Source: Ampelocalamus luodianensis (Eukaryota; Streptophyta; Magnoliopsida; Poales; Poaceae). From it: 64,000 nt of DNA. The stretch spans positions 40,614,520 to 40,678,519 of the forward strand of contig CM070625.1 of the NCBI GenBank assembly GCA_036346255.1, given 5' to 3'. Numbering within the stretch: position 1 is the first letter of the stretch; each line of letters starts with the position of its first letter. The position numbers and the translations under genes were made by a program. The notes under the pieces were generated by a model that was not told the DNA's origin, did no database searches, and was given only the letters and a program-made list of their open reading frames with translations. Below are positions 1 through 11,209 of the stretch, in pieces.

Positions 1-608
1 ATTGAGTTTTAAAAATTGTTTTCCTCTCATCTTCTTCTAAAAAGATAGTCGTTATCGATTAATTAGGTTTTGGGAACCAATGAGTTTGGCAAATTGAAAT
101 GTTAGCCGCCCTTTACAAGATTTTGAAGCTTTGGAAGTTGAAGATTTCGGCTTAGAAGCTTGGATGCAAGATCTGGACAGTGATCGTTCAATTTCCGGAC
201 AACAAGCTCAAAGGTTTCTAAATAGGGTAGAAAATGAGAGGTTAATCAACTAAAACTTGTGGAGATAAAAGGGTAGGATGTGATACTAGTTAGCTAAGTA
301 TCTAACGTTACTTTTATCGCCTTAACCTTGCTCTTGAGAAATGTTAGACTTGAGGTAGCGTGCTGAAATTTTATCTTCTCAAACCATGGCTCGTTCATTC
401 AATACGGGTTGATGGCATTGAGAAGTTGAGATTTGGTTTGGTGTTTCCCTTGCTGTTTTGGAGCCTTTTTGGAAGCATTTAAAGCTGTTTACTTGCTATT
501 CTTGGCTTTCGGTTAGGGTAATATCTCATTCCCCTAATCGTTAGCTTTTCACTTTCATCAACTTCTAGTATTAGTGCTTTGGTTTCTAACCTAAATTTCT
601 TGAACCAG
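1..608 (+). other. E1 untranslated leader between PBS and gag
   Basis: No credible reading frame is seen. Several strings match the E5 leader at about 48700-49000, such as AAAGATAGT and the TTGTGG-AGATAAAAGGG-like string near 256, so this is the retroelement leader. The upstream PBS and LTR are outside the window. Confidence 0.6.
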
Positions 609-1660
609 ATGGTGGAGGTACTCGCAGTGGCCGTGGTCAAGCACTGGTTTGATGAGGAGCTCCGCCTCCTCCGACCATGGCCGAGGTCCTTCTTCGATCG
701 AGCGCAACTGCTCAGAGGACGGAGGGTCTGCTGGATGTTATTGCGCGCAACACCTCCGCCCTAATCGGTGCCTCGTGATCCGGGCGGGGCGACATCGCCT
801 CGTGGGGTTTGGTGAGTTTCTTCGCACTCAGCCCCACGTTCTCGTGTCCGAGGACCCATTGGGACGCGGATGACCGGCTGCGTCGAGTTGAGCGTAAGCT
901 CGACGCTGCTCGATGCTCGACCAGACAGGCAATCTTTGCCTCCCATCACCGCAGGGGGCACACTCTCTGTGGGAGAACTTCTTGGCCATGCGTGGCCGCC
1001 ACACCTGTCTCTTGGGATGAGTTCCGACGGTGTTCCATCGAGCTCACATCCCCGCCGCTTGATGAAGTCAAGAAGAAGGAGTTTTCGCGCTCAAGCAAGG
1101 GCGTAAGTCGTGATGGAGTACCTGCACGAAGTTCAACCACTTGGCTCGTTATGCTCCATTTGAGGTGGCCACTGATGAGGCCAAGCAGGAGAAGTTCATG
1201 GAGGGCTTGTCTGAGGAGCCGCAAGACAAGCTCTCCATTGCGGACTTTGCTGACTTTCAGGCCTTGGTGGACAAGGCCATTGTTGCTGAACACAAGGCGA
1301 AGGCGCTGGCGAGTCCCGCAAGTGCAAGTGAGAGGCCCATGTCCGCACAGCCGGCCTCTCGCCCCCGTGTCGCCTACCTCAGGCCCGCTCGTGGCTTCAC
1401 TACCACCGAGGCCGCCAAAGACTCCTCACCTCCGCAGCCGTGCCCTGGCCACGTGCGCCGCGAACCAGCCAGGTGGCCCCGCAATCCGGCCGCCGGGTCA
1501 TTTGCTTTTCATGCAACCGAAGGGGCATTATGCCAATAGTTGCCCTAACAGATCGAGCGCCCTCGCCCCAATGGAGGACGGGCAGGAGGATGTCCTCCCG
1601 AGATCGGAAGGTTGTCCCCGCTACCCGAGCGTGGGTAGTGGCGCGTCAACCTCATCTCCG
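609..1660 (+). pseudogene. gag: E1 gag (capsid and nucleocapsid), frameshifted
   Basis: Gag forms the particle that packages element RNA in the cytoplasm. Capsid-region motifs are legible in shifted frames: a DADD-RL-ERKLD block near 855-900, and the block EKFMEGLSEE through FQALVDKAIVAEHKAK at about 1185-1305, typical of plant chromovirus gag. A zinc knuckle follows: CFSC in one frame at 1503-1514 and HYANSC in another at 1526-1543. The gap between them is 11 nt rather than the 12 needed for CX2CX4HX4C, so one base is missing, probably in the G run. The start is chosen at the first ATG after the leader, at a position comparable to E5, and is uncertain. The product cannot be translated intact. 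Confidence 0.8.
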
Positions 1661-1679
1661 CGAGGAGGCACAGGAGGCA

Positions 1680-2130
1680 CCCGACGTCGTGTTGGGTACC
1701 CTTTCGGTTAACTCTTTCCCTGCTACAGTTTTGTTTGATTCAGGCGCATCTCATTCGTTTGTTTCTGAGTCTTTTGCTGTGGTGGGGGGTCTTCGGTTTA
1801 CTCCATTATTGGTCCCGCTACTCATTCGCTCTCCCGGTTCGGAGTTGAGGGCTGAGTCCGAGTGTAGGGATGTCCCTGTTGAGATAGAGGGGGTAGGATT
1901 CTTAGCAAACCTTATCCTCCTTCGATCGGCGAGCTTAGATGTAATCCTAGGCATGGATTGGTTGTCTCAGCACATGGGACAAATTGATTGCGCTAGGAGG
2001 CTCATCTACCTCACCAGTCCTTCTGGCGAGCAGGTTCGCTTTTCGCCGAAGCTGCAGGATCCGCATCTCTTCGCGCTTGAAGCGAAGCCAGCTCTAGATA
2101 TTAGTGAAGTCCCAGTGGTATGTGACTTTG
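1680..2130 (+). pseudogene. pol: E1 aspartic protease domain of pol
   Basis: This domain would cleave the Gag-Pol polyprotein. The active-site string LFDSGASHSF is intact, with its catalytic Asp codon at 1737-1739, followed by the usual second landmark DVILGMDWLSQH at about 1937-1972. The frame is open from the broken zinc knuckle through the start of the RT, so protease and RT N-terminus share one frame of 321 codons beginning at 1440. It is the best preserved protease in the window with E4's. It is non-functional in context because the downstream pol is frameshifted. Confidence 0.85.
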
Positions 2131-2149
2131 TTGATGTCTTCCCCGACGA

Positions 2150-3030
2150 CCTTCCAGGGATGCCACCAGTTCGAGACCTCGAGTTTGTCATTGAGTTGGT
2201 TCCCGGTACCGCCCCGATTAAAAAGAGGCCTTACCGGATGGACCCAATTGAGTTGGTGGAGTTGAAGAAGCAGCTGGGTGAGCTTCAAGAGAAGTGTTTC
2301 ATCCGCCCTAGCTCATCTCCCTGGGGATGCTCAGCAATCTTTGTCCCGAAAAAGGACAAGACGCCGCAAGATAAAGCGTTGATTACCGCCCACTTAATGA
2401 AGTAACGGTAAAGAACAAGTACCCTTGCCCGTATCGACGATCTCTTCGATCAATTAATGGAGCTCGAGTTTTCTCCAAGATTGATCTGAGAGTGGGATAT
2501 CATCAGGTTCGGATTCGACCTGAGGATATTCCAAAGACGGCTTTTTCTACTCGTTATGGCTTGTACGAGTATACCGTCATGTCATTCGGCTTAACCAATG
2601 CTCCAGCCATGTTCATGAACCTCATGAATTCGTGTTCATGGAGTATTTGGATAGGTTCGTTGTGGTCTTCATCGATGATATCCTTATCTACCCAAGAGCG
2701 ATGAGGAACACACCGAGCATTTGAGGCTTGTGTTGGGCAAGCCGCGAGCACAAGTCGTATTCGAAGTTCAGCAAGTGCGTATTCTCGTTGAAGGAAGTAG
2801 CCTTCTTAGGCCATATTCTTTTGGCAGAGGCGAGGCGTGGATCCTAGCAAGATCGACGTGCTTTCTCGAGTCACCCACTTCGGTCACCGAAGTTCGGAGT
2901 TTTCTTGGTTTAGCGATATTATCGCCGCTTATCGAGAACTTCTCCAAGATAGCGGCCGATGACGGAGTTGCTCAAGAAGGACAAGAAGTTCTCGGTCCGC
3001 TGATTGCAGGAAAGTTTCAAGCGCTAAGAA
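2150..3030 (+). pseudogene. pol: E1 reverse transcriptase, at least three frameshifts
   Basis: The reverse transcriptase copies element RNA into DNA from the tRNA primer. The N-terminal landmark FVIELVPGTAPIKKRPYRM is read at about 2186-2242. The frame is lost after KKDK near 2360 and resumes at 2492 with GYHQVRIRPEDIPKTAFSTR and MSFGLTNAPAMFMNLMN. The catalytic FIDD motif (the family's version of YxDD) is legible at about 2669-2680 in another frame (VVFIDDIL). The C-terminal thumb and connection, through about 3030, are scrambled. One lost base is visible in the G run near 2458 (ATGGAGC where three Gs are expected). No intact enzyme is encoded. Confidence 0.85.
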
Positions 3031-3051
3031 GCGATTGACCACCGCCCGCTC

Positions 3052-3430
3052 TTGTCCTCCCGATGTCCGCCGGCTTCGATATCTTTTGTGACGCTTCGCC
3101 GAGGCCTCGGTTGTGTCCTTATGCAAGAAGGCAAGGTAGTGGCCTATGCATCAAGGCAATTGAGACCTCATGAACTCAACTATCCTACCCATGACTTGGA
3201 GTTGGCGTGGATCCATGCACTTAAGATTTGGCGGCATTACCTAATTGGTAATCGTTGTGAAGTGTATTCGGATCACAAAAGCTTAAAGTATTTGTTCACC
3301 CAACCAGATCTGAACCTCGTGCAAAGAAGATGGTTGGAGTTGATCAGGACTATGACATGGGTATTCACTACCATCTGGCAAGGCCAATGTCGTTATGACG
3401 CCGCTTTAGTCGCAGCGCATTGCAATGCAT
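3052..3430 (+). pseudogene. pol: E1 RNase H domain
   Basis: RNase H degrades the RNA strand during reverse transcription. The sequence reads GLGCVLMQEGKVVAYASRQL, then HELNYPTHDLELAWIHALK, then YSDHKSLKYLFTQPDLNL, the standard order for gypsy RNase H. The leading DAS motif is disrupted at about 3088-3100 (the frame gives TLRR in place of the expected acidic start). The end is frameshifted near 3355-3430, where the ANVVADALS-type end should be. Confidence 0.85.
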
Positions 3431-4774
3431 TATTGCTTCAGAGCATCACCCCCTTCCGAGGAGTTCCAACGTCTCAACTTAGGTTTGGTTGAGCATGGTT
3501 CCTCGCCGCCTTGGTTGTACAAACCAACCTTGGTGGATCGGATCAGTTCGCCGCGATCGGATGTTGGAGTGAACCGCATCAAGGAAAATGTCCAGAATGG
3601 AACAGCCAAGTGCTTCTCCGTAGATGAGCTTGGTGTCGTGAGGTTCGGGCAGCGCCTTGTAGTTCCAAAGGACATGGAGTTGCGGGAGTTGATCCTCCGC
3701 GAAGCCCACGATTCCCCGTTATCCATTCATCCCGGGGCCACTAAGATGTATCATGATCTCCGGCAGAGATTTTGGTGGACCCGAATGAAGAGGGAGATCG
3801 CAAGATTCGTTGCCGAGTGCGATGTGTGCCGTCGTGTCAAGGCCGAACATCAGCGTCCGGCCGGACTGCTTCAGCCCTTACCAATTCCGGAGTGGAAGTG
3901 GGATTCGGTCGGGATGGACTTTATCACGGGTCTACCCCGGTCTCCAAAGAAGAATGATGCCATCTGGGTGGTCATCGATCGATTGACTAAAGTGGCTCAT
4001 TTTCTCCCTGTCAAGACGGACCTTCGAGTGGGTCTCCTCGCAGAGCTCTACATAGCCCGCATCGTGAGTTTGCATGGTGTGCCAAAGACAATTGTGTCAG
4101 ATCGTGGTTCGCTGTTCACGTCTCGATTTTGGCATAGCCTGCAAGAGGCTATGGGAACTCACCTTTCCTTCAGCTCAGCGTATCACCCCCAAACTGATGG
4201 TCAGACCGAAAGGGTCAACCAAGTTTTAGAGGACATGCTTCGAGCTTGTGTCCTTTCCTATGGGAAGCATTGGGAGAAGTGCTTGCCATTCGCCGAGTTT
4301 TCTTACAACAACAGTTTCCAAGCCAGTCTCGGCATGGCACCATTTGAGGCCCTATACGGGAGGAAGTGTAGGACCCCATTGAACTGGTCTGAGACCGGTG
4401 AAAGACCTTTCTTTGGCCCGGACTCAATTAATGAGGCCGAAGGTCAAGTCCAGCTCATTCGTGATCGCTTACGCACAGCTCAATCTAGGCAAAAGAGCTA
4501 TGCGGATCGCCGTCGTCGTGAGTTGAGCTTTGAGCCCAATGACTTTGTTTATCTCAAGGTTTCTCCTCTGAAGGGTCACCAGCGTTTCGGTGCCAAGGGC
4601 AAGTTAGCTCCTCGATATGTCGGTCCCTACAGTATTATCGAAGAAGGGAGCTGTTGCCTACAAGTTGGAGTTGCTGCTGCACTTTGGGTACATGATGTGT
4701 TCCATGTGTCCCGCCTAAGAAGTGCCTCCGTGTTCCAACAGAGGCAGCCCGTTGGAAACCCCGGATGTTCGTGA
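3425..4774 (+). pseudogene. pol: E1 integrase, long open frame with catalytic residues kept
   Basis: The integrase inserts element cDNA into chromosomes. The 449-codon frame has the zinc-binding HHCC residues H95, H102, C132 and C135, then the catalytic triad D165 (MDFITGLP), D226 (VSDRGS) and E262 (QTERVN). D226 and E262 are separated by exactly 35 residues. The C-terminal GPY/F module has its GPY at 400-402. This is the most complete protein segment in the window. The start is arbitrary because the protein is normally a domain of Pol. The frame ends in a shifted tail from about residue 405, before the chromodomain-like end. Confidence 0.9.
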
Positions 4775-4779
4775 AGATT

Positions 4780-4948
4780 TGACCTATCGCGAGCACCTGC
4801 TCGCATACTCGAGGAGGTCGAGCGAAGAACAAGGAACAAGACCATCAAGTTCCTTAAATTTCAGTGGTCAAACCATTCCGAGGATGAGGCTACTTGGGAG
4901 CGAGAAGATCGTCTCCGTCAGCACTATCCCTCTTTCTTTTCCGAGTGA
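4780..4948 (+). pseudogene. pol: E1 chromodomain-like C-terminus of pol
   Basis: The segment reads IKFLKFQWSNHSEDEATWE and then EREDRLRQHYPSFF, ending in a TGA at 4946-4948. The WSNHSEDEATWE string is typical of the truncated chromodomain at the end of plant chromovirus integrases, thought to guide integration to particular chromatin. It is in the same frame as the integrase but separated from it by at least two compensating indels around 4640-4790. The stop lies 26 nt before the polypurine tract. Confidence 0.8.
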
Positions 4949-4973
4949 ACCAAATCTGGGACGAGATTTTTGT

Positions 4974-4982
4974 AAGGGGAGG
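4974..4982 (+). other. E1 polypurine tract
   Basis: AAGGGGAGG lies 2 nt before the LTR start TGTAAC and after GGGACGAGATTTTTG. This is the usual plus-strand priming site of this lineage. The same motif precedes the E4 LTR-B (29425-29440). Confidence 0.85.
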
Positions 4983-5871
4983 TTTGTAACATCCCCATTT
5001 TGGCTTGTGTTTCAAATGTAAGAAATTGAGGGTAAATTAAAACTTTTCTTACATCCTTGTGCTTTTGAACTTTTCGAAAATTCTTGTAAAAGAAGTTTGG
5101 AAATTTCAAAATCAAAACCTCATTTATCAAGTCAACAACCTCCTTGGTCAAATCTTTTGTTAAACCCTTGGTAATAATTTTCCCTGGGTTCTAGGGTTGC
5201 TTGGTAACACCTCTGAATTATTTCATAATTTTGGAAATTATTTGAAATATTTTAGAGGCAAGTCAAACCTGGTCAAACCTTTGAATTAGCCTTCTGGAAT
5301 TTCTTGAGAAAATCCCAGTGCACAAAAATCTGGAAATTTTATGGAAGGTTAATCCTTAAGTCAGGAAGCTCCAGTTAAAATTTCAAAATTTTTGGAGTTG
5401 GTTTGATACCTCAATTAAATCCCCAAAGTTTCAGTTCAAAATCAAACCCTAATCGGTTTTCACCGTTTCTCGGTGCGAAGTCGACTCGGCTCGAGCCAAC
5501 CGACTCGGCGAGTCAACTAACCGCACCGGTGCGAGCGCGCGCGCAAGGCTCGACCGTTGATTTCAATCGGCGGTCGACGTTGCCGACGCCGCTTCAACTC
5601 GATCGCGTGTTAGCCCTTGGATGCGATCGGACGGTGCCGTCGCCGCCGCTTCCTCGCTCGCAGGCGACGCTGCGCCATGGCGGAGCCGAGCATGGGCGCG
5701 CAGTGCCCTGTCCCATCCGGCGACCTCGCAACGGGTGTCTGCAGCGCATTTAATGCCCGTCGTGCGGCCGCCCCCGAAAGTCCACCTTCTACCTTCTCCC
5801 TCGCTCTCTCTCGGCTGCGGCAGCAGCAGGGATCCGAGGCGGAGCAACGGTGCGTTCTCGCTCTTCCTGGC

Positions 5872-5880
5872 TACTTAAGC
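5872..5880 (+). promoter_or_regulatory. TATA-like site of LTR-A in E1
   Basis: TACTTAAGC lies about 890 bp into the LTR at the end of a GC-rich upstream block. The same string occurs at 45389 and 54366 in both E5 LTRs, about 1.0 kb from the LTR start. It is a candidate RNA polymerase II core promoter only. Confidence 0.35.
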
Positions 5881-6347
5881 CCCCTGGTCACCTCCTTTGG
5901 CTTCCTTTCCTCTCCCCGCAGCTCCCTCTTGCACTCACCAAGCTTGGGCGAGCCCCAAACTCGTCCGCGGTCATTTCCGCCATTGCTGCCGCAGGAGCTT
6001 CTCGGTGAAGCTCACATCCAGTGGCCCTCGGGCTCGGCGCTTGGTTCCCTCTCCACCCCCTCACCTCCTTGAGCATTAACCCTAACTCGGTTGGTCTTGA
6101 TCTTCGCAGGAGGTCACCAATTTTGGGTTTCCCCTTCCGCGGCCGATACTCGACTTCTTCTTCCCTACACAGAAGACCTTCATTTCTCTATTGCTCTCTA
6201 CCGACCTCCTACGGGTGTTGAGAAGCTATTGGCATCACCCACTCTTCATTGTTTGATCCGCATTTCTCCTCCGCGTGAAGCCTCCGCCGCTTCGTCTCGC
6301 CCTCCGCCGCGGCACCCCTCCCGGCTTATCTTCACCGCGACCTCCCG

Positions 6348-6431
6348 GTGAGTCCCTGGCACCCTCCGAGCTAGCGCGCAGGATAGTGGGGCTTAGCCCC
6401 TAGCGTTCTGCGGTTGTCGTTTTTATCGCAG
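6348..6431 (+). other. Intron-like module in E1 LTR-A
   Basis: CG|GTGAGTCCC at 6346 is a good splice donor. A pyrimidine-rich TTGTCGTTTTTATCGCAG ends at 6431. The enclosed 84 nt would be a short plant-type intron in the leader of an LTR-driven transcript. Similar modules sit in the E5 LTRs. No transcript evidence is available. Confidence 0.35.
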
Positions 6432-8040
6432 GATCGTCTCCGCCCCTCTTTGCCGCGCCGGCGGTGTAGGTCATCTCCGGCGGTGTTTTTGGTGCGGGCG
6501 TGTGCACAGGGGTATTGCGCTCCCATTTGGCCACTCAGCCCGCGCCGCCGCAGCCCAGCTCACCGACGTCGCGCCAGGCAAGCGAGCGGCGTCGCCGGTT
6601 CTGTTGTCGGACGACAACGCTGCGGGAGCGACGTGGCTGGTCTTCGGCCGTTGGATCCAGATCGACCACCGAGCCTCCACGCCGGTCCTCTCGCTCGCGC
6701 GTGAGGAGTGTATTGGCCTGGTTCAATGTCGTCCGTTGGATCTGAGATCTGCGGCTGTGGGTTAGCCACGTCGCCCCTTTCTCGATCTGCCGGTTTTCGC
6801 TAAGTCCAGAAATCAGTATCACATTAGGGTCTTCTCATTTTCATATCTTTGTCATCTTAGATCCAAATTAGATGATTCCAATTTTGTTAGCTTCCTTATA
6901 ACTTGAACTTAAATGGAAAAATAATTAGAGGCCATGATCAACCCTGGAAAACCATTCTCAAAAATAGTAAGCAAGTGAACTTAATACTGTTTTTCAGAAC
7001 TTTTAGCAAACTTGTAAAATGCATATCTTTTTATCTATAGCTCTTTTTTGTATGAATCCAATTGGATTAGCTTCCACTGCTAGTGTATTTGCTAGGAAAA
7101 TTGGTTTCACAAATTTTACTATTTTTAAAAATCATAAGGATCATATTTTAGTTTAATACCCTAAACAATTTAGACAAATCATAACTCTTTCAATATAACT
7201 CCAAATGACCCACAAATTTACATGTAACCTTATAATACCAGTAGCTAACTACCATCAAAATTTCAGCTTCAAAATCACTCTAGAAAATATTTTATGAACA
7301 GTACTAATTAAGGGTAGCATTTTGGCCGAAAATGAGTATTTAGATCATATCTTTTTCTTCCCTAATCCTTTTTAGTTAGTTCTTGTTCCTAAGGTTAGAT
7401 AGGACCTTAGACTACCTTGTGTATAAATTTCGTCGCATTTGGATAAATTTTGCTTGCTCTTTTGTTTAAGTGTTGCTCGCTTTATTGGTTGTTCTCGCTT
7501 CTTTTGCTTTTCGCTAGGCTTCGACATTTGCGGTAACCCGAGAACGACCCTCACAGCCTATTGAGCAACGGCGAGCTCCTGTGCAAGCGGTTTGATCATT
7601 TCCCCATTTGATCCCATTACTTTTAAAGTCTAATATTTTGTTTAACTTCTATGTATGCATTGCTATTTTGTTGTTAAATTGATTAGTTAATCCTCTAGTT
7701 GCATAATCAGTAGGTAAATGATTATCCTCTACTACCTGAGCCTAGGTTATTTGCTGTGATTAGAGTTCGTTGGATGAGTTCTTGTCACTTAGTAGATTTC
7801 GAATACATATTGCTTAGCCATGCCTAGTTGTCGGTAGTATTTGGCGATCATCGACTTAGTCGGTGATCTTGATCACACTAATGCTATTATTATTCCATTA
7901 TGTCCAACCCTTGTGTTTTACCAATTTGCAAACCAAAAACTGAAAACAAAAATTATATCTTGACTTGGGCACAATGGTATGTTGGTATGATATGTTGGGT
8001 GTGTTTGGAATGGTGCCTAAGTCCCCAAGGACTGAGTTAC

Positions 8041-8716
8041 TTTCTGGGGTACACACATCCGGCCTTTGAAACGAACCGCACCGTGTTCATCCACACTAAA
8101 GTCTCGGGAACGCCCCTCCGAGATCCTCTTCCGCACCTCTGAAAGGAGCCGATCGTGTTGTTGAGCTTCACGAACGCGCTCAGAATGGCGCATCGATGAT
8201 CATTCGTGTGCCTCGTCTGCAGAAACAAAGAAGACGAAAGAGATACCCATCTTCGAAACTCGAGATCAAGGACAACGCTACCGAGGTACCCGTCCCGCTA
8301 GGGCATCAGCCACCACATTAGCCTTACCAGGGTGATACTGGATAGTCAGGTCATAATCTTTGATTAACTCCAACCACCTCCGCTGCCTCAAATTCAGCTC
8401 TCGCTGAGTGAATATATACTTAAGGCTCTTGTGATCGGTAAAGATATCGCACCGCTCCCATACAAGTAATGCCTCCATGACTTGAGCAAAGACAATCGCG
8501 CCAACTCGAGATCATGAGTGGGATAATTCGCTCATGAGTCTTCAGCTGTCTAGAAGCATAAGCGATTACTCGGCCCTCTTGCATCGGACACATCCGAGTC
8601 CAATCAGAAGCATCCGTGTACACTGTGGAAGCGCTTGCCACTCCGGGCAAGGATAGAATAGGTGCATTCACCGGCTTGTTCTTCAAAGTCCAAACCCACC
8701 ACAAGCGCCCGTCCAC
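8041..8716 (-). pseudogene. pol: E2 RNase H and start of the pre-integrase linker
   Basis: Minus strand: RNase H begins with VYTDASDWTR near 8600, then QEGRVIAYASRQLKTHE. After a frame change it reads FTDHKSLKYIFTQRELNLRQ, RRWLELIKDYDLTIQYHPG and KANVVADAL, ending near 8285. Below that is a linker reading ISEGRSRDFSVDEHGAVRF, which normally leads into the integrase zinc finger, but the sequence ends there at the E1 junction. The DAS motif and the terminal ADAL are both kept, so RNase H is better preserved here than in E1. Confidence 0.85.
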
Positions 8717-8744
8717 ACAAAGGAACCCTTTTGCATGAGTCGGG

Positions 8745-9690
8745 TCATTGGTTTAGCAATGCTAGAAAAATCTCGCACAAAGCGCCGTAATACCCGACAA
8801 GACCAAGGAAACTCGAATCTCGACACATTGGTTGGCCTCCGCCATCGCACCACCGCCGCCACATTCTTTGGATCCACTGTAATACCGTGGCCGATCGATG
8901 GTATGACCCAAAAATCCTACTTGGATAACCGTAGCACATTTCTTTAGCTTCGCATAGTATTTATTCCTCCAAGAGTACCTAGGACCAGGTTGAGATGCAA
9001 CTCGTGGTCCTCCTCCGCTTTGGAATAAACGAGGATGTCGTCGATGAAGACCACCACAAAAGAATCCGGTACTCATGGAGCATCCTGTTCATAGCTTCCA
9101 TAAAGACAAGCAGGGCATTAGCCACCCAAAAGACATAACGACATATTCGTAATGCCCATACCTTGTGCTAAATGCTGTCTTCTCTATATCCTCCTCCCTG
9201 ATCCGTAGTTGATGGTAACGGATCGCAAATCAATCTTGGAAAATATTTTGGCACCTCTCAACCGATCAAGAGATCTTCAATACGCAGGAGAGGATACTTG
9301 TTCTTGATTGTCACTTGATTGAGTGCTCGATAATCCATACAAAGCCTCTTGGTGCCATCCTTCTTTCCCACAAAGCGTAACCGGAGCAGCCCAAGGTGGC
9401 GTGCTCGGTCTAATGAACCCCTTAGCTAAGAGTTCATCCAACTGCTTCTTTAATTCCACTGCTCAACCGGTGCCATCGGTCTGAGGACTTATAAATAGGC
9501 GCGTGCACGGAACAAGCTCACTACGGAAGATCGACTCCGCCCGGTGGCAAGTCGGGAGCTCATCGGGAAAAACATCCGGGTACTTGCAGACTACCGGTAT
9601 GTTCTCTAACCTCAAGGCAGCCTCGTGACCCTCAACCAAAGCCCACAACAACCCTGACTTCTGCATCCTCCGATTAGGAAACAACTAGCA
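8745..9690 (-). pseudogene. pol: E2 reverse transcriptase, frameshifted
   Basis: Minus strand: the N-terminus is recognisable from a degraded ELVPCT block near 9520 and ELKKQLDELLAKGFIRPSTP at about 9456-9400. The palm region is scrambled. The complement of 9030-9060 encodes the FIDDILV-type active site in a shifted frame. The C-terminus reads TVDPKNVAAVVRWRRPTNV and FSSIAKPMTRLMQKG (8884-8710). At least four frame changes are needed, so no working enzyme can be made. Confidence 0.8.
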
Positions 9691-10090
9691 CAACAACAAG
9701 AGAGAGTACCGCGGAGCACTCCCTTGGAAAACAACTTCATGCCCAGACAGAGAACGCAAAGTGACCGTCTTCCTGAAACAAGAGATAACAGCTTGATACC
9801 GCGTGAGCCAATCCATGCCAAGGATCACATCGAAGGGCTCTAGGGGTATAACCACCAAATTCGCCACGAACTCCTCATCTGCTAGAATCACCACACAACC
9901 AGGGCAAACACGAGAACTGGATATAAGCCCACTAGGAGAACTAACAACCACTGCCCTCCCAATCAACTGCACCGAAAGCCGGGCGCTCAACAAAATTCTC
10001 CGAGACAAAAGAGAAACTGGCTCCAGAATCAAAAAGTACGCAGGCATCGAAAGAGTCAACAGATAAGGTACCTGTCACAACGTCTCCACG
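9685..10090 (-). pseudogene. pol: E2 aspartic protease
   Basis: Minus strand: TGTLSVDSFDACVLFDSGAS leads into FSFVSENF at about 10066-9990, carrying the catalytic DSG. A frame change follows, then FVANLVVIPLEPFDVILGMD and WLTRYQAVISCF (about 9880-9790). Both protease landmarks are present in the right order and spacing. A single frameshift near 9980 separates the active-site half from the rest. Confidence 0.85.
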
Positions 10091-11209
10091 ATCCCTGCCA
10101 TCCGATGTCGGCATGGAGAATGCCGCAGGGACAGCTGAAGACGAAGGATCTCCCACTCTCTGGTAGGTCGGCGCAGGTGTCCACTGAGGTACCGGAGTCG
10201 ATGGAGTAGCAGGCTGCTGAACCCAGTATCCTCCAGTTGGGGGCGCCAAGACAGTCGATGAAGGTGTTGAAGGCGCCGGCAGATAATGCGGTGTAGGGGT
10301 CGCGGGTAGGAACTGCGGGGTAGGAGCCACAGCCATCATCTGTACGGTGCCATCAGGGCGAGAGAATCCCGCTGAAGGTGTAGGCGCCAACTCCCACTGC
10401 AGCTTCCCTTGGGATTTCGCACGCACACCACATCCTTGTGGTTTTGACCACGATAGTACACTACCCCCTCCAAGAGCAGTCACTCCGGCTGTGCGGATCC
10501 CCACAACGAAAACACACCAAGCCCAGTCCGGGCTTCGAAGTGGCACTGCATGCAGAGCTCCTCCGAGAGGTGGTCCGCCCGCACTACCACGGTAGGGCTG
10601 GTGACGACGACTCTTTGCCTTCTTAATCATAGGGCCCCCAGAATGGCCCCTCCTCTCGCTATGACCTCGAGGCTGATCTCCTCCAGAGGCCTTGCGAGTG
10701 TCCTCCGTGTACGCATGCTGCATCTCGATCCCCAAGGCCTGCTCCACCGAGGCACGGAAATGCGGATCGGAAAGGCACCAGCAGTGGCGGATCGAAGGCC
10801 TAAGCCCCCGAGCCAGCTCGTTCGCCTTCTCCGCATCGCCCCGAGCCACATGTGGGACGGCGGACTATCCGATTGAAGCCCACCTCATACTCGCCACGCA
10901 TCGCTTGTCTTGTGTGTATTTGCCCAAGTCAATTTTCATCTTGTCGAAAGGTCTGGATAGAACCGCCTCAAAGCGCCGGACGAACTCCGCCACGGTGGAG
11001 TCCATGTGCGGCCGTCAGCAGATCGCACTCCTTTCCACCAGATCTGGGCCTCTCCTTCGCAGATTGCGCCACATAGCGCACGCGATCGGGCCACTACCTC
11101 AAAAGCCTCCATCTTGTCCTCCACATGGGACAAACACACGGCCAGACAGAGTGGCTGCCGCGTAAGCCGCCCACCAACCCTACCCACTCACGAAGTGAGA
11201 TGCCGCTAA
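10090..11209 (-). pseudogene. gag: E2 gag with degenerate zinc knuckle
   Basis: Minus strand: the capsid region gives EDKMEAFEVVARSRALCGA (about 11125-11070), CEGEAQIWWKGVRS, and after frame changes ARGDAEKANELARGLRPSIR near 10846-10790. A proline- and threonine-rich linker fills 10330-10150. The knuckle can be read as CFRCGDPHSRSDC at about 10520-10480; only three residues separate the second Cys from His where four are usual, so a codon or part of one is missing. Frames are broken several times. The start lies somewhere above 11187 and cannot be fixed. Confidence 0.75.

Larger units (their letters stand above)
1..8040 (+). mobile_element. E1: Tekay/Del-like Ty3/gypsy element, 5' end outside window, 3' LTR truncated
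   Basis: The stretch reads, on the plus strand, leader, gag, protease, reverse transcriptase, RNase H, integrase, chromodomain-like tail, polypurine tract and an LTR-A copy. This is the Ty3/gypsy order, with integrase after RNase H. The 5' LTR and PBS lie before base 1. The coding part is split over all three frames by small indels, so it is a dead copy or an error-rich read of one. The 3' LTR stops near 8040, where it meets the opposite-strand E2 with no LTR end between them. The Tekay/Del placement is inferred from the integrase tail, the long LTR and similarity to E5. Confidence 0.9.
4985..8040 (+). repeat. E1 3' LTR (LTR-A), 3' end missing
   Basis: Starts TGTAACATCC right after the polypurine tract. 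The copy has an AT-rich U3 start, a GC-rich middle (5500-6770), and the LTR-A downstream block (GCAACGGCGAGC at 7564, GCGGTTTGATCAT at 7587, GACTTGGGCACAATGGTA at 7961) in the same order as in E5. It stops at about 8040, around 1.1 kb short of the family's 3' end, at the junction with E2. No gene is seen; GC-rich open frames in 5400-6830 are chance frames inside the LTR. Confidence 0.85.

Noticed and set aside
809..1711. 300-codon plus-strand frame in E1
   Set aside because: Mostly a shifted reading of gag; only short pieces (zinc knuckle end, DADD block) are in the true frame, so it is not a separate gene.
5403..6822. Several GC-rich open frames in the E1 LTR on both strands
   Set aside because: They lie in the LTR middle, overlap each other, and are not kept in the other LTR-A copies.
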